DNA of 19,059 bases from an uncultured Clostridia bacterium. Its GTDB lineage: Bacteria; Bacillota; Clostridia; Christensenellales; CAG-138. The notes under the pieces were generated by a model. That model ran no database searches. It was not told where the DNA came from and saw only the letters and a program-made list of their open reading frames with translations. This document shows positions 1 through 6,958 of this stretch, piece after piece. The translations under genes were made by a program, and so were the position numbers. The stretch is from NCBI GenBank assembly GCA_937915925.1, contig CALGGM010000113.1:1-19059 (forward strand). Direction: 5' to 3'. The stretch's first letter is position 1. The number at the start of each line of letters is the position of its first letter.

Positions 1-71
1 AACAAAGCGCTGCCTCATCTCAGCTCGTTAAACTGTTTTGAGACAGCCCCTTTTTCATTTGCCAGCCGTGT

Positions 72-101
72 TTGACAAAGGTGAAGACTCCATGATATAC
101 T
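72..101 (+). promoter_or_regulatory. Sigma-A type promoter of the Sel1-like gene
   Basis: A perfect -35 box TTGACA (72-77) is followed after 18 bp by TATACT (96-101). The bases TGA just before it (93-95) make an extended -10 (TGn). Transcription would start near 108, leaving a leader of about 100 nt before the ATG at 208. No other gene in the first 200 bases explains this promoter. Confidence 0.65.
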
Positions 102-207
102 ACAAAAAATCCCGGAGGTTATGCGGGGTTGCCTGCCATGCTGCCGCGGCAAAAACAGTTGCTGCGAGGCGTGCTTTAGAGACAGCGAGGAAAGGAGGCG
201 CGTACGG

Positions 208-1490
208 ATGCCAAAGCCTGCGTCGTTTGACGCGGAAGTCTATCGGAACCGCATCCATGAAGCGGTGGACGGAGTCAAGAAGCAGTATCTGTATTGGTCC
301 ATAAAACGGACCGATTACGGATTGCTTTTTTGGACGCGCTTAAAAGATCCTGTGAATCCCTGCAGGGCGGCGACGAATGCCTCTCGGGACCGACCGGGAT
401 CATGCACCTGCTGAAGCATGACGCGTCTGCGCAAAACGATCCCGCGGTCTGCTATCTGCGGGCACGGTGGGAAGAATTCCATGCGTTCCCGAAAACCGGT
501 CCTCTGCCGCCGAACGACGGGAGAACGCCGTACGACAGCTGCCGCTCGCCGCAGCCGGAGATCATCGCCCTCTATGAGAAAGCGGCGCGCGCCGGTTCGG
601 TGTACGCGGCGCTTTGGATGGCGTGGAGTTATGAGGTCGGCAGAGCGCCGTTTCCGAAGGATGCGGACGCTTCGGCGCGCTGGCTGAAGGAGGCGCTGTT
701 TGCACAGTTCCCGCCGGAGCATCTGCGGATCCCGGAGCTGGATGTGTGCGATAAAATAGAGCGTATCCTGAGCGAAGCCGCAAGCAGCTGCAAGGCATAC
801 GAAGACGTGCAAACGGGGCTTGGGAACGGGATCGCAAACGCCGTGCGGCGCTGTGTCGGGAAAGCCTCCCCCGCTGACAGCACGGTCCTTCATGAGCGGG
901 CAGTACAGTTCGGCGAGACGCTCATCGGGTTCGGCGCGACGTGGGTAAAAACGGACGGTCTTTGGGGGTTAAAGCCGACGCCGCAAGCGTATCGCGCGGC
1001 TTGGTCCGTTTTTCAGGGTGCAGAACAGGCATGGGAACAATGGTATCGGGAAAAGCTCGATGCATGGCATGCCGAGCGGGACGCATGGTTTGCCTCCTCC
1101 TTCGAACATGCGGATGCGCCGTTTACGTTCCGACAGACGGACTGGGATCCCAAATGGGATTATTATTTTGAAACGGACGACAGACAGTGCCGACTGTGGC
1201 TGTCCCATTTACCCGATATTCTCGGTCTTCACACGGCGAGCAGGCTCTATCCGAAAGGATTCTCGGATTTCTGTGCGAACGAGCCATACTATGAAGGGTC
1301 GTCGATCGTCGTGTTGGAAGAGCTTGAGGAATACCTGGATGATCTCTATGCGTACAGAGAGGACGTGCAGTCCATGCCCGAGGTCTGTCAGCAGGAGTAT
1401 CGGATGCTCTGCCGCATCATTCTGTATGCGCGAGCCCATGAACTCACCGTGGATTACGGTTTGTTGGACTGCCTGAATGTCAAGGATTAG
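208..1490 (+). CDS. Sel1-repeat-like protein, reading frame broken at a T6 run
   Basis: The function is unknown. The start ATG at 208 has a strong ribosome binding site AAAGGAGG at 191-198. Its frame runs to about 330 (beginning MPKPASFDAEVYRNRI), and the remaining 386 codons lie in the frame one base back, ending at 1490. One extra T in the T6 run at 326-331 joins the two into about 427 residues reading through DYGLLFLDALKRSCES. Alternatives are a genuine mutation, an assembly error, or slippage. A TTG at 294 could start the downstream frame alone but has no binding site. The in-frame ATG at 121 would add a Cys-rich 29-residue leader, but its GGAGG is only 2-3 nt away. The middle part (ALYEKAARAGSVYAALWMAW, then a segment ending in RWLKEALFAQ) resembles a Sel1/TPR-type helical repeat, which usually binds proteins. 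No signal peptide or membrane segment is seen, so a cytoplasmic location is likely. Confidence 0.6.
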
Positions 1491-1643
1491 GCCTCGCGCG
1501 TCATCCCCGGTCGTGTTTTCGCGGCGCCTGTAACTTTTTCTCTTACTCCACACCGACGCCGCAATTATCATCCGACCCCTCCGCAGCTTAATCCGCGCAT
1601 TCCGTTAAACGCAACACTTTATTAAACAAAAACCGCAAAGACC

Positions 1644-1666
1644 CCGGAGCGATCCGGTGCGTTTTT
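1644..1666 (+). promoter_or_regulatory. Possible attenuator hairpin before the GTPase gene
   Basis: A perfect hairpin CCGGA-GCGA-TCCGG (1644-1657) is followed 4 nt later by five T residues (1662-1666). It ends 11 nt before the AAGGAG ribosome binding site (1678-1683). A hairpin plus T-run here could be a weak terminator controlling read-through into the operon, as known for tet(M)-type leaders. The stem is short. No leader peptide or clear promoter was found in 1491-1640, and nothing else is apparent in the 1491-1689 gap. Confidence 0.3.
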
Positions 1667-1689
1667 GAAAGCATATCAAGGAGCCGATC

Positions 1690-4257
1690 ATGGAAACGAC
1701 CAACGCTGTAAAGATCCTGACCGCAGGGATACTGGCGCATGTGGACGCGGGAAAAACCACGCTGTCCGAAGCGATGCTGTACCGTGCGGGCATGCTGCGC
1801 AGGCTCGGCCGCGTCGATCGGCGGGACACGTTCCTTGATACGCACGCGCTGGAGCGGGAGCGCGGCATCACGATCTTTTCAAAACAGGCGCGCATCCGCA
1901 CGGACGGTATGGAGCTGATCCTGCTCGACACACCGGGGCACGCCGACTTTTCCGGCGAGACCGAGCGCGCCGTCGCCGCGATGGACGTTGCGATCCTCGT
2001 CGTCAGCGGAACTGACGGCGTGCAGGCGCACACGGACACGCTGTGGTCTCTGCTGCTGCGCGCAAAGGTCCCGACCTTCGTATTCGTTACAAAGATGGAC
2101 GCCGCCAAGCGAAGCCGTGAGGATCTTTTGGAGGACCTCCGACAAAGCTTCGGCGAGGGCTTCCTCGAATGGCCCGTTTCGGACGCTGAATCGCTCGCGC
2201 TGCTTGACGACGCAGCATTTGAAACCTATCTCGAAACGGGACGCGTGTCCGACGATGAGATCACGCGCCTGATCCGCGAACGCAAATACTTCCCCGTCTG
2301 TTTCGGCTCCGGGCTCAGGCTGGACGGCGTCGACGCGTTTTTGGAGCTTCTGAAAGCCCACGCGCCGGTCCCGCCGCGTCCGCCGGTGTTCGGCGCGATC
2401 GCCTACAAGATCGCCCGCGACACGCAGGGCAACCGTCTCACGTACGTCAAGGTGACCGGCGGCACGCTTTCCGTGCGGGACACGCTGCGCTACCGCGGCG
2501 CGAACGGACAGCTCATTGAGGAAAAGGCGGCGCAGCTTCGCCTGTACTCCGGACCGAAATTTGAATCCGTGCAGAGCGTTTCGGCAGGTGACGTCGTCGC
2601 GGTGATTGGGCTGCCCGAAACGCGCCCCGGGCAGGGGCTCGGCGCGCAGCCGGACGCAAAGCTGCCGCTGTTGACCCCTGCGCTGAGCTTTCGGATCGGA
2701 TTGCCCGCGGGCGTCGACGCGCAGACGGTGCTGCCGAAGCTACGGCAGCTTGAAGAGGAGGAGCCGCTTTTGCACATCGTCTGGCAGCCGCACCCCGGCG
2801 AGATCCGCGCCGAGCTCATGGGCGCGCTGCAGACGGACGTTCTTGCCTCGCTCATTCGGGAACGGTTCGATCTGAACGTAAAGATCGACGCGGGCAGCAT
2901 CCTGTATCGGGAAACCGTCGCCGCGCCGGTCGAGGGCGTCGGACACTTTGAGCCGCTTCGGCATTACGCGGAGGTGCATCTGTTGATCGAGCCCGGCGCA
3001 CCGGGCAGCGGGCTTCAATTCGGTTCCGCCGTCAGCGAGAACGAGCTGGATCTAAACTGGCAAAGGCTGATTTTGACACATCTGTCGGAAAAGGAGCATC
3101 TCGGCGTGCTGACCGGCTCGCCGTTAACCGACGTGAAGATCACCTTGATTGCGGGACGCGCGCATCTCAAGCATACGGAGGGCGGCGATTTCCGCGAGGC
3201 GACCTATCGCGCGGTGCGGCAGGGACTGATGCAGGCGGAAAATGTGCTCTTGGAGCCGTATTATCGGTTCCGTCTCGAGGTCCCGCATACCGACGTCGGA
3301 CGCGCGATCAGCGATATTCAGGCGATGGGCGGCACGCACGACGCGCCGGTGGAAGCCGGCGAGCGCATGGTACTGACCGGCATTGCGCCGGTGTCCGCTA
3401 TGACGGATTACGCCGCCGAGGTCGCCGCGTATACGCGCGGACGCGGACGGTTCTCGTGCCGCGTCGAAGGGTACCGCCCGTGTAAAAACGCCGCTGCCGT
3501 GATCGAAGCGCGCGGCTACCGTCCCGAGGCGGACCTCGACAACACGCCGGACAGCGTGTTCTGCGCGCACGGCGCGGGCTTTGTCGTGAAGTGGAACGAC
3601 GTGCGCTCGTATATGCACCTCGACACAGGCTTTGGAAAACCGGCGCCGTCCTCGGAGCCGCAGCGCGTGATCCGACGCAACATGAACCTCGATGAAAAGG
3701 AGCTCGAGGCGATCATGGAGCGCGAGTTCGGTCCCATCCGCCGCAGCGTGTATTCCGCGCCGAAAACCGTCGCTGCCGTGGAAGCGGCGCCGCAGGCGGA
3801 AAAGAGCCCCGAACGCATCTTCGTGGACGGGTACAACGTGATCTTCGCGTGGGACGAGCTCAAGGCGCTCGCCGCGGAAAGTCTCGACCTTGCGAGATCG
3901 AAGCTCATCGAAACGCTCATCAATTATCAAAGCTTTACCAGATCGGAGGTCGTGCTGGTGTTCGACGCGTACAAGGTCTCCGGCGGACAGGGCGCGAAGT
4001 ACGACGAAGCCGGGCTGCACATCGTGTACACCAAGGAAAACGAGACCGCGGACATGTACATCGAGCAGATCGTGGAGGAGATCGGCAAGAACGTTTCCGT
4101 CCGCGTCGTGACGTCCGATTCTTTGATCCGGCTCGGCGCGCTGCGCTCGGGTGTTCTCCGCACGTCGTCGGACGTGTTTGAGGAGGAAGTGGAACGGGTC
4201 ATGGAAAAAATCGCGGAAACCATCGAACGGAGCAATCAGGCGAATGGAAAACAGTGA
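1690..4257 (+). CDS. TetM-like translational GTPase fused to YacP/Rae1-type NYN domain
   Basis: Encodes 855 residues with AAGGAG 6 nt before the ATG. The first ~600 residues follow the EF-G/TetM plan. The P-loop AHVDAGKT is at 16-23, the switch region ERERGIT at 55-61, G3 DTPGHADF at 80-87, and G4 TKMD at 134-137, where Asn is usual at the first position. A domain II beta-barrel spans about 232-310, and EF-G-like domains III-V end near 600. Ribosomal-protection proteins are about 640 residues, so the rest is extra. A linker (600-705) leads to an NYN/PIN-like nuclease domain (709-845) resembling YacP, with acidic positions D713 (DGYNVI), D759 (VFDA), E785/D788 (ETADMY) and D810 (TSD). Known: B. 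subtilis Rae1 (YacP) cuts mRNA in the ribosomal A site. Inference: the GTPase part delivers or times a nuclease at the A site. Tetracycline protection is possible but not shown. The 3' end overlaps ylmH by 14 bp. Confidence 0.9.
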   Translation: METTNAVKILTAGILAHVDAGKTTLSEAMLYRAGMLRRLGRVDRRDTFLDTHALERERGITIFSKQARIRTDGMELILLDTPGHADFSGETERAVAAMDVAILVVSGTDGVQAHTDTLWSLLLRAKVPTFVFVTKMDAAKRSREDLLEDLRQSFGEGFLEWPVSDAESLALLDDAAFETYLETGRVSDDEITRLIRERKYFPVCFGSGLRLDGVDAFLELLKAHAPVPPRPPVFGAIAYKIARDTQGNRLTYVKVTGGTLSVRDTLRYRGANGQLIEEKAAQLRLYSGPKFESVQSVSAGDVVAVIGLPETRPGQGLGAQPDAKLPLLTPALSFRIGLPAGVDAQTVLPKLRQLEEEEPLLHIVWQPHPGEIRAELMGALQTDVLASLIRERFDLNVKIDAGSILYRETVAAPVEGVGHFEPLRHYAEVHLLIEPGAPGSGLQFGSAVSENELDLNWQRLILTHLSEKEHLGVLTGSPLTDVKITLIAGRAHLKHTEGGDFREATYRAVRQGLMQAENVLLEPYYRFRLEVPHTDVGRAISDIQAMGGTHDAPVEAGERMVLTGIAPVSAMTDYAAEVAAYTRGRGRFSCRVEGYRPCKNAAAVIEARGYRPEADLDNTPDSVFCAHGAGFVVKWNDVRSYMHLDTGFGKPAPSSEPQRVIRRNMNLDEKELEAIMEREFGPIRRSVYSAPKTVAAVEAAPQAEKSPERIFVDGYNVIFAWDELKALAAESLDLARSKLIETLINYQSFTRSEVVLVFDAYKVSGGQGAKYDEAGLHIVYTKENETADMYIEQIVEEIGKNVSVRVVTSDSLIRLGALRSGVLRTSSDVFEEEVERVMEKIAETIERSNQANGKQ

Positions 4258-4984
4258 ATTTTTAAAACGCATCGACGATCTCAGTGATCGCGCGGATCGG
4301 CGCGGCGTGCTGACGAAAACGGCGTTTCTCACCGCCGCGGAGCAGGCGCAGCTTCGGCAATATTACCGCGGCGATCGACTTCTGCTCTCCGGCGGACAGC
4401 CGGACTGCGAACGGCAGATCGCGTTTTTCCTGCCCGCGTATCTCGAGCCGGACGAGCTCGACCTTTCCGAACACATCCGCGCCGTCAGGATCGAGGCGCA
4501 CTTCGGCGTGCCGGGGCACCGCGATTACCTCGGCGCGATCCTCGGATTGGGCGTTCGGCGCGAAGCACTCGGCGATCTGCGCATCTTCGACGCGACGGCG
4601 TACGTATTCTGCCTTCCCGCGGTGCAGACGCTGCTGCTGGACGAGCTCAATAAGGTCGGGCGGTTCGGCGTAACGGTCACGGACGTCGCGCTGTCCGGCG
4701 TCCCCGCGCCGATCATCCGCGTAAAAACGCACACCTGTACGGTGAAAAGCCTGCGGCTCGACGCGGTCGCGGCGGCGATTTTCGGGATGAGCCGCACGTC
4801 GGCTGCGGACATGGTGTGCATGGGCGCGGCAAAGCTGAACGACCTCCCCTGCGAGCGCACGGACGCGCCGATCAAGGAGGGCGACGTGATCTCCCTGCGC
4901 GGCCACGGCAAGGGCCGCCTCAACTCCATCGGCGCCCACTCCAAAAAAGACCGCATCTTCATCGAAACCGAGCTGTACATCTGA
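4244..4984 (+). CDS. ylmH: YlmH-family RNA-binding protein with S4 domain
   Basis: Encodes 246 residues from the ATG at 4244, inside the last codons of the GTPase gene (14-bp overlap), so translation is probably coupled. The open frame extends upstream, but those codons lie within the GTPase gene and the protein matches the family from MENSEFLKRI onward. Residues 1-165 form the YlmH N-terminal region, with the family-like segments HFGVPGHRDYLGAILGLGV and GDLRIFDATAYVFC. The C-terminal S4 RNA-binding domain (about 168-235) includes SLRLDAVAAAIFGMSRTSAA and the GDVISLRGHGKGRL strand-turn. In B. subtilis YlmH has been linked to ribosome-associated quality control and binds stalled large subunits. 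It usually sits in the ylmEFGH-divIVA division cluster, so its place behind a translational GTPase-nuclease is unusual. Expected location: cytoplasm, ribosome-bound. Confidence 0.88.
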   Translation: MENSEFLKRIDDLSDRADRRGVLTKTAFLTAAEQAQLRQYYRGDRLLLSGGQPDCERQIAFFLPAYLEPDELDLSEHIRAVRIEAHFGVPGHRDYLGAILGLGVRREALGDLRIFDATAYVFCLPAVQTLLLDELNKVGRFGVTVTDVALSGVPAPIIRVKTHTCTVKSLRLDAVAAAIFGMSRTSAADMVCMGAAKLNDLPCERTDAPIKEGDVISLRGHGKGRLNSIGAHSKKDRIFIETELYI

Positions 4985-4999
4985 ATGCGGACAAAACCT

Positions 5000-5046
5000 A
5001 AAGCCGTCAGGCATCCCGAAAAAGGATCCTGACGGCTTTTTTATTT
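5000..5046. terminator. Strong terminator after ylmH, probably bidirectional
   Basis: A 12-bp perfect stem pairs 5000-5011 (AAAGCCGTCAGG) with 5028-5039 (CCTGACGGCTTT). A smaller inner ATCC/GGAT pairing lies in the loop. The plus strand continues TTTTTTATTT, an ideal U-tract for ending the GTPase-ylmH operon. On the minus strand the stem is followed by AGGTTTTG, so it can also serve the convergent DUF6273 gene ending at 5097. Confidence 0.9.
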
Positions 5047-5096
5047 GTCTGAATTTTCAGGTCTTCGGCATTACTTTGGCAGATCCTGTAAATCCG

Positions 5097-6524
5097 TCAA
5101 TCCAGCTTGATCCAGATTGCCGGACGAACGCCGTAATAGTCCCTGCTGACGGCGTCGCCGCTGGAATAGACCGATCCGCCATAGTATACAAGGGATGCAT
5201 GATCCGTATCTACACCTGCGTTTCTCAGCCACCACCAGCCGTATCCGTCATGCGCCTCCAGCTGACCGAGCCGAAGCACGTATTCCGTCGCCTTTGCCGC
5301 ACGGTCGCTGTCCGAGCTGAAATACGATCCCACTTCTTCCACGTCAAGCAGGAATACATAATCATTCGTCTCCGACCCGGGCATAACGTCAAACCGTTCG
5401 TTTCCGGAATCCAGATGCTCTTCTTCCGAGATCAGCTTCCGCTCTTCCGAGGAAAACGCATTGTCCAGAAAAGAACCGTTCAGCCATGTGCGCAGATCGC
5501 TCTTGCGCCATCTGATTTTCTTATAGGTATCATTGAACGGCTTGCTTTCGATTATCTTCTCCGTGATCAGAAGAGCCTTCGATCCCGATACCTGTAACAC
5601 GCGCCATTCGATCGGCTCGGCTCCGTTGGCGGAGTTGCCGTCCTGTTCGTACGTTCCGAAGAAAACAGAATCGTGTTTCCTCAAAGAATTTACCGAAGTG
5701 ATCGCCTTGCCGTCCTTCATGGGATACCCGCTCGGTTCCGGTGTCGGCGGCTCTGTCGGCGGATCGGTTGGGTCGTTCGGTGGATCTGTCGGATCGGTCG
5801 GTGGATCGGTTGGATCGGTCGGATCGATCGGTGGATCGGTCGGCGGATCGGACGGCAGCATTGGCATCGTTATTGAAGTATCTCTGCCCGACACTTCAAT
5901 CGTTATTTCCTCGATCACTTCCGCCTCATCTTGGAAAGATACCTTGATCTCACTGTCAGCTGTAATCTCACCACTTCCCTTTCCCGGAATAATGATAACA
6001 GTCTTTGCATCTCCGGTCTGAAACAGATAATAGTCCATGCCGGCCGCATGGCGTTTTGAAGTATCTTTGACCGCGGACGACAGAATCTCAGGGTTTTCGA
6101 TTCCGTAATCCTTAACGCTTCCATACACGCTGATACAGACTGCAGTTGTATCAATATTTTTGGCTGCTGCTCCTGTCGGGATCACTATCATGCTCGTATT
6201 GGAATCACCGTCAAGCACGGTGGTTTCAATTCCGCTGCGATCAAAAACGAAACTGATCGATGTTCCCTCAAACAAACAATACAACTCGCCGCCCTCAAGA
6301 TACGCCATGGAAAGTGAGCCGTATTCCACCGTTATTTCGCCATAGGTCTTACCGATCATTTTGACTTCCGGTTTATTGCCGATCATTTGCATAACATTGT
6401 TTGACCCGACACAAGCTACAGATCCGATCATCGCCGATAAAGTCAATATCAGCAAAAGATGTCTGATCACCTGCATTCCTGATCTGCGAGCAGAAAAGCC
6501 CTTATTTCGAACGCTACTAACCAT
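5097..6524 (-). CDS. DUF6273 envelope protein with Asp/Pro-rich linker (paralog A)
   Basis: Encodes 475 residues. The start at 6524 was chosen because GGAGGT (6536-6531) lies 6 nt upstream; the open frame extends to 6569, but that adds promoter and leader sequence. A basic N-terminus and hydrophobic segment (18-37) end at Cys38 in the sequence GSVAC, an off-consensus lipobox, so it is probably a lipoprotein or membrane-anchored. Residues 45-210 form a domain shared with the gene at 8190-9524 (common words include SLSMAYLE and NPEILSSAVK). An Asp-Pro-rich linker (224-265) follows, then a DUF6273 domain (about 280-475) with the typical IEWRVL, LRTWLNGSFL, GWWWLRNAG and YGVRPAIWI motifs. DUF6273 has no established activity. 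Probable location: the outer face of the membrane. It has its own promoter (6547-6575) and follows a terminator, so it is likely transcribed alone. Confidence 0.85.
   Translation of the reverse strand: MVSSVRNKGFSARRSGMQVIRHLLLILTLSAMIGSVACVGSNNVMQMIGNKPEVKMIGKTYGEITVEYGSLSMAYLEGGELYCLFEGTSISFVFDRSGIETTVLDGDSNTSMIVIPTGAAAKNIDTTAVCISVYGSVKDYGIENPEILSSAVKDTSKRHAAGMDYYLFQTGDAKTVIIIPGKGSGEITADSEIKVSFQDEAEVIEEITIEVSGRDTSITMPMLPSDPPTDPPIDPTDPTDPPTDPTDPPNDPTDPPTEPPTPEPSGYPMKDGKAITSVNSLRKHDSVFFGTYEQDGNSANGAEPIEWRVLQVSGSKALLITEKIIESKPFNDTYKKIRWRKSDLRTWLNGSFLDNAFSSEERKLISEEEHLDSGNERFDVMPGSETNDYVFLLDVEEVGSYFSSDSDRAAKATEYVLRLGQLEAHDGYGWWWLRNAGVDTDHASLVYYGGSVYSSGDAVSRDYYGVRPAIWIKLD
5730..5855 (-). repeat. 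Tandem coding repeat for the Asp-Pro linker of paralog A
   Basis: The linker of the first DUF6273 gene is coded by short degenerate repeats built around GGATCGGTCGG (plus strand), giving alternating DPT/DPP triplets. Such arrays are prone to length change by slippage, so linker length may vary between strains. Confidence 0.7.
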
Positions 6525-6546
6525 CTCAGTACCTCCATAATATAAG

Positions 6547-6575
6547 ATTATACAGTAGAAAAAAGCCAATGTAAA
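6547..6575 (-). promoter_or_regulatory. Promoter of DUF6273 paralog A
   Basis: On the minus strand, TTTACA (6575-6570) is followed after exactly 17 bp by a perfect TATAAT (6552-6547). The ribosome binding site GGAGGT follows at 6536-6531. The same arrangement, down to the spacing, precedes the paralog that starts at 9524. Confidence 0.8.
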
Positions 6576-6720
6576 CCATTTTATATCGAAAGCCTTCTCA
6601 GTTTCATCACATCAATCACGTACTTGTTTTTGAAAGCTGTTATCTGATCGACTCAGCATGCGTAAGTCAATGGCTGAACACCCATCTGCTCCATACAGTG
6701 GGACAAATCATAGTCGAAAT

Positions 6721-6749
6721 AAAAAGCGGAGCATTTTCAACGCTCCGCT
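6721..6749 (-). terminator. Terminator downstream of the two-gene DUF6273 unit
   Basis: AGCGGAGC (6725-6732) pairs perfectly with GCTCCGCT (6742-6749) around a 9-nt loop. On the minus strand the stem runs into TTTTTATTTC, a standard U-tract. It lies about 210 bp past the stop of the gene ending at 6959 and separates that unit from the promoter of paralog A. The rest of the upstream part of this 434-bp gap (6576-6720) shows no gene or clear structure. Confidence 0.8.
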
Positions 6750-6776
6750 CAGGCTGTCGCAAAAGGGGTCAGACCA

Positions 6777-6858
6777 TTTGCGGCGAGATATTATAAATGA
6801 ATACTAGCAGGATGAAAGGGCGCAAGGACGCCCTTTCTTTCTATTATTTCGCCGCAAA
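6777..6858. repeat. 82-bp nested inverted repeat, possible structured RNA or palindromic repeat
   Basis: TTTGCGGCGA (6777-6786) is the exact reverse complement of TCGCCGCAAA (6849-6858). Inside lies a 9-bp perfect hairpin GAAAGGGCG-CAAGGA-CGCCCTTTC (6814-6837). The arms are joined by AT-rich single-stranded stretches. No open frame in this stretch looks like a protein. The outer and inner stems fit a folded RNA, a complex terminator, or a small non-autonomous palindromic element. Confidence 0.55.
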
Positions 6859-6863
6859 CTATC

Positions 6864-6914
6864 CGCGTTTTCGCTCAGTCGCATACTTTAGTATAGCTCC
6901 GTCGCGAAAACGCG
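6864..6914. repeat. 51-bp inverted repeat with GCGTTTTCGC arms
   Basis: CGCGTTTTCGC (6864-6874) is the exact reverse complement of GCGAAAACGCG (6904-6914). The 29-nt loop carries a small ATAC-TTTA-GTAT hairpin and two near-identical words, GCTCAGTCGC (6873-6882) and GCTCCGTCGC (6896-6905). It lies 45 bp past the stop of the gene ending at 6959, between that gene and the terminator, and right beside the nested repeat at 6777-6858. Confidence 0.5.
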
Positions 6915-6958
6915 AATTCTGCCACCCTTATCAACAGCCTGCGTTCCCCTATCCTGTT

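Noticed and set aside
1690..4257. Calling the GTPase a plain tetracycline-resistance gene
   Set aside because: Similarity to TetM/TetO is clear, but the NYN fusion, the altered G4 motif and the ylmH neighbour make resistance an unproven label. No mobile element or conjugative gene is nearby.
3124..4332. 402-codon open frame on the minus strand
   Set aside because: It lies opposite the GTPase-NYN gene in GC-rich DNA. The product is Arg/His-rich with no domain pattern, typical of an antisense shadow.
5730..5855. CRISPR-like array
   Set aside because: The repeats are 9-12 bp, contiguous, in frame and code for a Pro-rich linker. There are no spacers.
6653..6727. Minus-strand run of about 23 codons ending in MGVQPLTYAC, possible gene remnant
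   Set aside because: There is no start codon with a binding site, and it overlaps the terminator hairpin. Too short to separate from chance.
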